46,817 nt of DNA from an uncultured Lachnospiraceae bacterium (GTDB taxonomy: Bacteria > Bacillota > Clostridia > Lachnospirales > Lachnospiraceae): the NCBI GenBank assembly GCA_910589265.1, contig CAJUTQ010000023.1, forward strand, positions 1-46,817, given 5' to 3'. The number at the start of each line of letters is the position of its first letter. Position 1 is the stretch's first letter. This document shows, piece after piece, positions 42,342 through 46,817 of this stretch. The position numbers were made by a program, and so were the translations under genes. A model generated the notes under the pieces. It was not told the DNA's origin. It saw only the letters and a list, made by a program, of their open reading frames with translations, and made no database searches.

Positions 42342-42839
42342 ATGGAAGAGAAGAAAAAAGAAGAAACATGGAAGGAAGTTCTTTGTTTAGAAGAAAAGCT
42401 TATTCTTTTGCTGCCTCCTAATTGGACAAGAATGTCTAAGGAAGGGATAGACAGGCTGTTTCCTTATAAAGTTCAGCCAAAAGAGATTTTTGGTTTGGAA
42501 GAAGAAAAGAAGGTGTTTACCTTACAGCTTTTATCCAAACCTTTAGGAGAGGATCAGGTTTATGCTGCTGTAAAGGAAATAAGGAGAGTCATTGAAAAAA
42601 AGTATCCAGAAAGCAGCAGACTGTTCATAAAAAGAAAGAAATTAAAGGCAGGTGAGGCAGGTTGGTTTTCCTTTGTCACAGGAAGAGAGGAAAAGGAAGA
42701 GGTTCACTATATGTTTATCTTATCATTTAACGGAGAGCTTCTCCTTGGAAGCTACCACTTTCCGGCAAGGGAGGAAGGGGAAGAACTCTCTGTCTTTTAT
42801 CAACTGTTGAAAGAAATGAAAAAAGCAGAGGAATAAAGG
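42342..42839 (+). CDS. DcrB/Eag-like adaptor candidate 1, second module (164 aa)
   Basis: The ATG follows AGGAGGGAAGGAAA. The DUF1795-like order is seen again: EEKLILLLPPNWTRM, then FPYKVQPKEIFGLEEEKKVFTLQLL, a helix (YAAVKEIRRVIEKKYPES), strands with GEAGWFSFVTGR and HYMFILSFNGELLLGSYHF, and a closing helix (VFYQLLKEMKKAEE). It corresponds in place and sequence to 17804 of the first module. Cytoplasmic. As there, a loading chaperone for VgrG- or PAAR-bound cargo is inferred from the Eag analogy. Confidence 0.62.
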
Positions 42840-42848
42840 AGAAAGAAT

Positions 42849-43427
42849 ATGACAAAAGAAGAATATATGGATCAAATGATTCTTGCTTTTCGACAAAAAT
42901 ATGAGGAAATACAATGGGAGAACAGACCTATCGAAGAAAATTTCCAGGGAGAGACAGCTTTAAAAAGGGTAAATTTTTTTGGACAAAGATTTTCCCTCTT
43001 ACTACCAAAAGAATTACAGGAAATGGATGAGGAGGATAAGGAGATAAAATATCCTAACAAAAACCGTCCAGAGATTGTCTTGGCCGATAGATATGAGGAT
43101 GCTACCTTAACCTTCAGTCTCCTTCAAAGAAGTGGGGAATATAAAAAGAAAGAACCAGTTCAAAGCCTTAAGGAAATAAAACAGGAGATGAGGAAACAGT
43201 GGAAGGAGCAAGTTTTTTACGACAGCGGTCAGATTTATGGAAAAGGATTGGAGATAGCCTGGATAGAATATCGGGGATTTTGTCTCAATGGGAATCTGTA
43301 TTCCCTGTTATTTTTGTTCTTCTTAGAAGAAGAAATGATTTTGGGAAATTTTCATTGCAGTTTCCAAAACTATGACAGCTGGAAACCAATCATATTAAAA
43401 TTACTGGAAACAATACAAGCAGGATAA
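42849..43427 (+). CDS. DcrB/Eag-like adaptor candidate 2, second module (192 aa)
   Basis: The ATG follows AAAGGAGAAAGAAT, 9 bases after the previous gene. An N-terminal helical stretch (YMDQMILAFRQKYEEIQWEN) is followed by VNFFGQRFSLLLPKELQEM, KNRPEIVLADRYEDATLTFSL, a helix, ALEIAWIEYRGF-like strands and SWKPIILKLLETIQ. It is the counterpart of 18334. Having two different adaptor types conserved side by side in both modules suggests one for each VgrG type or a heterodimer. Confidence 0.62.
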   Translation: MTKEEYMDQMILAFRQKYEEIQWENRPIEENFQGETALKRVNFFGQRFSLLLPKELQEMDEEDKEIKYPNKNRPEIVLADRYEDATLTFSLLQRSGEYKKKEPVQSLKEIKQEMRKQWKEQVFYDSGQIYGKGLEIAWIEYRGFCLNGNLYSLLFLFFLEEEMILGNFHCSFQNYDSWKPIILKLLETIQAG

Positions 43428-43455
43428 AAAAGATAAGCTGCAAAAGGAGGCAGAT

Positions 43456-44859
43456 ATGAGAGAAGTACAAATTCAAATAGAACCTTTTTCCTACATTGCA
43501 TTACAAAAACTAAGGATTAGCCAGAATATAAATAACCATGGGAGAGCTCAAATTGTCATGAGAATCAAAGATGAGTGGAAAGAGTCCTACATAGGAACCT
43601 TGGCCAGTCCCACTTGGGTAAAAGTGATTGGAAAGGGAGAAGATGGGAGAGGGGAAGCAATGTATATTGTGTTGTTTCATGGTCTGGTGACCGACTTTTC
43701 CCTTCAGCAAAATGGCTATGAAACCATACTTACCCTAATATTAACAAGCGGCACTGTGCTCATGGACAGAAAGAAACATTTTCGGGTATTCCAAAATGAA
43801 AATGCAGACTGTAGGAGTATTTACCAAAGGCTTACATCCCTTTATCCCAAAGGGAAAATAAGCATTTGGGAGGATGAAAGAGGAAAAACGAATGGCGTAC
43901 TCATTCAGCATGAGGAGACGGACTGGCAATTTTTGAAACGTCTGGCAAGCCGTTCTGGAAAATATCTAGTGCCTATAAATAATCAAAAGGGGTGCGGTTA
44001 TACGTTAGGCTTTCCTTGGGGAGAAAAAAGGGAGATAGGAAGGGATAAAATAAGAATACAGTTAAATATGGAAGAATATTTAACAAAACAGGAAAAGGGC
44101 TTATCTGGCCTCACTCCCTTAGATATGGTTGAGATCATAGTAACAGAGCGGGAAATTTGCTATCTGGGAGATTTTATAGATTATGACGGAAAAGAATACT
44201 GGATTTATCATATAGAAACAACATATGATGGGACAGAATGCCTACATACATATTATTTAAAAACAAAAGAGGCTTTGCAAGTGCTGGCGTCTTATCATGA
44301 AGGAATTGCAGGAACATCTTTTGAAGCATTCATTACCAATGTAAAAAAGGATAAGGTACAAGTAGAAATAGAAGGAGATGAATGGAAGGGAGAGGACGGA
44401 CAAAAATGGTTTCTTTATTCTACAGTCTATTCCTCCCCAGATGGTACAGGCTGGTACTGTATGCCGGAAATAGGAGACAGTGTGCGTCTCTATGTGCCTC
44501 AGAAGGAAGAGGAGAGCTTTATCCTAAGTGCTGTCCACAAGGAGACTGACAGCTCCCGTCAAGTCCCGGAACACAAATCTTTTAAAACAAAACATGGAAA
44601 GGAGCTGTTATTTACTCCAGATACCATATTATTTACTAACAATCAGGGCATGACTGTAGAAATGAACGACCAGGAAGGAATCAGCATTATGAGCGATAAG
44701 GATGTCACCATTGAGGCCAAGGATAGTGTCACTATATCCAGTGAGGCTGGCTCTGTCCTTGTTGCAGCAGAAGAAATTCTTCAAGTAGCACAAGGAGGAA
44801 CTTCCATGACCCTTAAGGAAGATATTTCTTTTACAGGAGGAGAATTCAGAATACAGTAG
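43456..44859 (+). CDS. VgrG type B with Gp5-like spike, second module (467 aa)
   Basis: The ATG follows AAAAGGAGGCAGAT. The hub includes HFRVFQNENADCRSIYQRL and the hallmark HEETDWQFLKRLASRSGKY; the OB-fold has FITNVKKDKVQVEIEGDEW and SPDGTGWYCMPEIGDSVRLY. The spike starts KHGKELLFTPDTILFTNNQG, has short beta repeats (GISIMSDKDVTIEAKDSVTI) and ends QGGTSMTLKEDISFTGGEFRIQ-like, nearly the same as in 18894. One residue longer than its partner. Followed after 19 bases by an Imm11-like gene. Confidence 0.92.
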   Translation: MREVQIQIEPFSYIALQKLRISQNINNHGRAQIVMRIKDEWKESYIGTLASPTWVKVIGKGEDGRGEAMYIVLFHGLVTDFSLQQNGYETILTLILTSGTVLMDRKKHFRVFQNENADCRSIYQRLTSLYPKGKISIWEDERGKTNGVLIQHEETDWQFLKRLASRSGKYLVPINNQKGCGYTLGFPWGEKREIGRDKIRIQLNMEEYLTKQEKGLSGLTPLDMVEIIVTEREICYLGDFIDYDGKEYWIYHIETTYDGTECLHTYYLKTKEALQVLASYHEGIAGTSFEAFITNVKKDKVQVEIEGDEWKGEDGQKWFLYSTVYSSPDGTGWYCMPEIGDSVRLYVPQKEEESFILSAVHKETDSSRQVPEHKSFKTKHGKELLFTPDTILFTNNQGMTVEMNDQEGISIMSDKDVTIEAKDSVTISSEAGSVLVAAEEILQVAQGGTSMTLKEDISFTGGEFRIQ

Positions 44860-44878
44860 TATAAAGGAGAGAGGAAAT

Positions 44879-45400
44879 ATGAAGTATTTTTTTCTAGACA
44901 CAGACGAGAGGAATAAAATTCCCTACGATATTAATAAAAATTGTGCTATTGATATTCCTAAACTTGCAAGAGAAGGCTTATCCAAACTGTCGGGATGGAC
45001 AATTGTAAGAATGGTTTTTCCCCATGAAGGGTTTTTTCCAGATATACTTTGTAAGCCATGCCTCTTTCTTTCTCAGACTTGTATGGAAGTACTTATGATG
45101 TACGGAGCAGATGTATCTTATAAGGTAGTGAAGCTGTCAGACTGGGAAAATGGAGCCAATGCAACGTACTTTCTTCCAATCATAGAAGAAGTAGACTGTA
45201 TGTCTAAGAAGACCACATATAATACAACGGGAAACCGTATAGAAGAGCTTGTGCTGGAGGAGGAAAAGATAGGAAATAGAGTAGCTTTTAAGGTAAAGGG
45301 TTATGAACGAAAGGGATTTATGGCAAGACTGGATTATGTAGAAAGTATTCTGCGAAGAAAGGTGAGGGGAATAAGATTAGAGGAGGTCTGTGTAGTATGA
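44879..45400 (+). CDS. Imm11-like (DUF1629) protein, second copy (173 aa)
   Basis: The ATG follows AAAGGAGAGAGGAAAT. Shared with 15378: MKYFFLDTDE start, GWTIVRMVFPHEGFFPDILCKP-type centre with CLFLSQTCMEVLMMYG, and a VESILRRKVRGIRLEEV end. No signal. It closes the + strand gene series and the second VgrG module. No toxin gene lies directly upstream here, which argues that in this locus the family may be a general partner of the VgrG module and not a dedicated antidote to one toxin. Confidence 0.75.
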   Translation: MKYFFLDTDERNKIPYDINKNCAIDIPKLAREGLSKLSGWTIVRMVFPHEGFFPDILCKPCLFLSQTCMEVLMMYGADVSYKVVKLSDWENGANATYFLPIIEEVDCMSKKTTYNTTGNRIEELVLEEEKIGNRVAFKVKGYERKGFMARLDYVESILRRKVRGIRLEEVCVV

Positions 45401-45700
45401 AGTTCTACCTGTATTTCCATCTTGCATAGGAACATGGCTGTCTTCTTAACAGGATTTTTGTGCATAGATTAGAATTTGATTATATAAAACAACAAGCACA
45501 AGATGATGATATAGAAAATAGGAAACATATAGTGATACATTTGTAATTTTTTTAAAAATCTCAAATTCTTTATTTACAATACGTATAATACGTGTTGCTC
45601 GAGAGCGTTTCAAGTTGGACCTGTTGACAAACTCATTTTTTGAGTGTCTATTTCTGCATGTTTTTTGAAATGCCATAAAACGCCTGGTAAATTCGGTTAT
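45401..45700. other. Gap at the island edge, with the likely end of the IS element
   Basis: AT-rich, no gene. CTGTTGACAAACTCA near 45628-45643 is the kind of sequence seen at the ends of IS1182-type elements, so the right end of the element may lie around 45600-45640. I could not find its partner end, which would be outside the window. Confidence 0.35.
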
Positions 45701-46402
45701 TCAAACCGCTTTTACCAGTCTTTTTAGATGTAATGCCGTTGCCGATAAGAGGCATTCTTCTATCGCTTTCTGAAGGCCTCTTTTTTGGATTTTATTCCAT
45801 TTATGTTCTCGTTTTAACACTGCGAATGTTCCTTCTGCCCATACCTTCCTAAGCCGCATGACCCTCCAATAATCACTAGTCCCTACTTTCTTGCTATTTC
45901 CATAAAAAGAGGGATAATAAGCGCTCGCATTGATCCTGACTGTACCGAGATCTGTGGCACAAGCTGAAAAATCCGGGCAGTTTTTACATTGTTTTTTTAA
46001 ACGGCTATATAAACGGTAATAGTTCTGCGTTGACTTTTTATAAATTAATTTCTGTAATGCTAGATACTCTCCCTGACTACATACAAAGCGATCTGTTTCT
46101 TCCTCATAACAGAATCCTTTTTTCATTGCATTGTTCTGATATTCACGTATAGCTGTATAACCTTGGACCCCTAATAACTCCAGCCCTCTGTGCACCGCTC
46201 CTATATCCTATCCACCATCTAATCCAATTTCCTGATATTTACAAGGCTGTCCTTTCAAATGTTCCAGGATACTATCACTTTCCCTCTGGTTAGCAGGATA
46301 ACAGTTCACCCCGGTAATAATGCCATGACGGGTATCCACCGTCATCTCTGTCAGATAACCCAGCCCCTTTTTGCGGGCCTGATGGATATAGTCGGCTAAG
46401 TC
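45701..46402 (-). pseudogene. IS1182-like transposase, interrupted (3' part)
   Basis: On the minus strand, residues read GYLTEMTVDTRHGIITGVN, then QEIGLDGG-stop-DIGAVHRGLELLG, then RKVWAEGTFAVLKREHKWNKIQ and a closing ALHLKRLVKAV. These are the DDE core and C-terminal parts of an IS1182-type transposase. One in-frame TAG at 46208-46210 stands where a Tyr codon is expected (GGYD), and the 5' part is cut by a group II intron. Not functional as it stands, unless the stop is a sequencing error and the intron splices. Confidence 0.8.
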
Positions 46403-46430
46403 GGGGCGGTTACCCGCCCTTTCTCGCCTA

Positions 46431-46465
46431 AGAACCGTACATGAGCGTTTCCACTCATACGGCTC
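46431..46465 (-). ncRNA. Group II intron domain V
   Basis: Read on the minus strand: GAGCCGTATGAGTGG, AAAC loop side, then CGCTCATGTACGGTTCT. It has the two-part stem with GAAA-type tetraloop and AGC start typical of the catalytic domain V. Confidence 0.8.
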
Positions 46466-46475
46466 AAGCAGTTCA

Positions 46476-46817
46476 TCACTCTTTCGAGCGGCTCTCAAGA
46501 TAGATTCGTTGGCAGTCAGCATGAACATACGCTATGTTAGCCACTTCCTCCTTGCCACCGCAGGACTTTGGCACTTTAAAGAAAATTTCCCTCTCGTCCG
46601 AAATGTCCAGTGGCATTCCCCAGTGATAGCAACAGCCGTTTTTATTCTTCCAGATTAGTTTGAATCTTCCTGAAAGTTTCTTCATTCCCTGATTAAACTT
46701 ACGCTGTCTGAAATATTCCGTATCGAGGAACAGATTGGCTGCTTCCCTTACTTTTGTGTGTCGGACAATCGGTGTATGGTCTACCCGTATCAGCTCCTTT
46801 GTGTCCGGAGCGAACAG
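46476..46817 (-). CDS. Group II intron reverse transcriptase/maturase, C-terminal end (partial)
   Basis: Open to the window edge on the minus strand, so the N-terminal reverse transcriptase part is missing. The visible 113 residues include VDHTPIVRHTKVREAANLFL and YFRQRKFNQGMKKLSGRFKL, then an HNH/zinc-finger-like tail: KNGCCYHWGMPLDI, EIFFKVPKSCGGKEE, and NIAYVHADCQRIYLE. Related maturases have a CxxC pair at the CCYHWG position; here one Cys seems replaced, which could weaken the endonuclease. Role: intron splicing and retrohoming. Confidence 0.8.
   Translation of the reverse strand: MFAPDTKELIRVDHTPIVRHTKVREAANLFLDTEYFRQRKFNQGMKKLSGRFKLIWKNKNGCCYHWGMPLDISDEREIFFKVPKSCGGKEEVANIAYVHADCQRIYLESRSKE

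Larger units (their letters stand above)
46397..46817 (-). mobile_element. Group II intron, 3' part, inserted in the transposase gene
   Basis: The minus strand carries, from the window edge inward, the end of an intron-encoded maturase, then a domain V hairpin (46431-46465), then a domain VI-like GC stem (GGGCGGGTAACCGCCC, near 46405-46420), and then transposase coding sequence resumes (DLADYIHQARKKG). The exact 3' splice point is uncertain, about 46393-46405. The 5' part lies beyond the window. Confidence 0.75.

Noticed and set aside
15948..44859. A complete T6SS or contractile tail operon
   Set aside because: No sheath, inner tube, tube-measuring, membrane-complex or ClpV-type gene is seen in the window.
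45446..45676. 76-codon minus-strand frame beside the transposase
   Set aside because: It lies in the probable end region of the IS element, is AT-biased and has no recognisable domain.

Overview
The window looks like chromosomal DNA of a low-GC Gram-positive anaerobe, most likely a clostridial (Lachnospiraceae-like) bacterium. The evidence is strong AGGAGG-type ribosome binding sites, AT-rich codon use with AGA/AGG arginine, BspA-type leucine-rich repeat proteins, a SleB-type wall hydrolase domain, and IS1182-like and group II intron sequences at the right edge. This is inference from style and families; no 16S or housekeeping gene is present. Every gene from position 1 to 45400 lies on the + strand, often with 4-19 base overlaps, and I see no convincing terminator, so the region reads as one long operon-like accessory island.

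Layout. 1-3350: two related genes with DUF4304-like starts, a nested inverted repeat and decayed coding sequence. 3350-10037: a small conserved gene followed by leucine-rich repeat (LRR_5) surface proteins, two of them a near-identical tandem pair, with decayed copies in between. 10136-15325: a 1729-residue RHS protein with a PAAR-like front end and a lysozyme-like tip. 15378-25117: an Imm11-like gene, VgrG type A, two small DcrB/Eag-like genes, VgrG type B, an Hsp70/actin-fold ATPase, an unrecognised protein and a DUF4280 (PAAR-like) protein with a C-terminal cargo domain. 25948-37398: signal-anchored repeat proteins of two families, interrupted by a second DUF4280 protein that carries a SleB-type hydrolase. 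37476-45400: two unrecognised genes, two small genes of families seen earlier, then a second VgrG A - adaptor - adaptor - VgrG B module closed by another Imm11-like gene. 45701-46817 (minus strand): a broken IS1182-like transposase interrupted by a group II intron.

How it may work together (inference): the VgrG proteins form spike hubs, the DUF4280/PAAR-like domains cap them, and the cargo is fused behind the cap. Two cargos are wall hydrolases: a GH24-like muramidase at the end of the RHS cage and a SleB-like domain. The DcrB/Eag-like pairs would be loading chaperones. The Imm11-like proteins and possibly the membrane-anchored repeat proteins would protect the producer or modify the surface. 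No sheath, tube or ClpV gene is present here, so this would be an effector/spike locus of a contractile injection system in an apparently monoderm host, with the core elsewhere. Repeated duplication and decay of its parts suggest rapid diversification.
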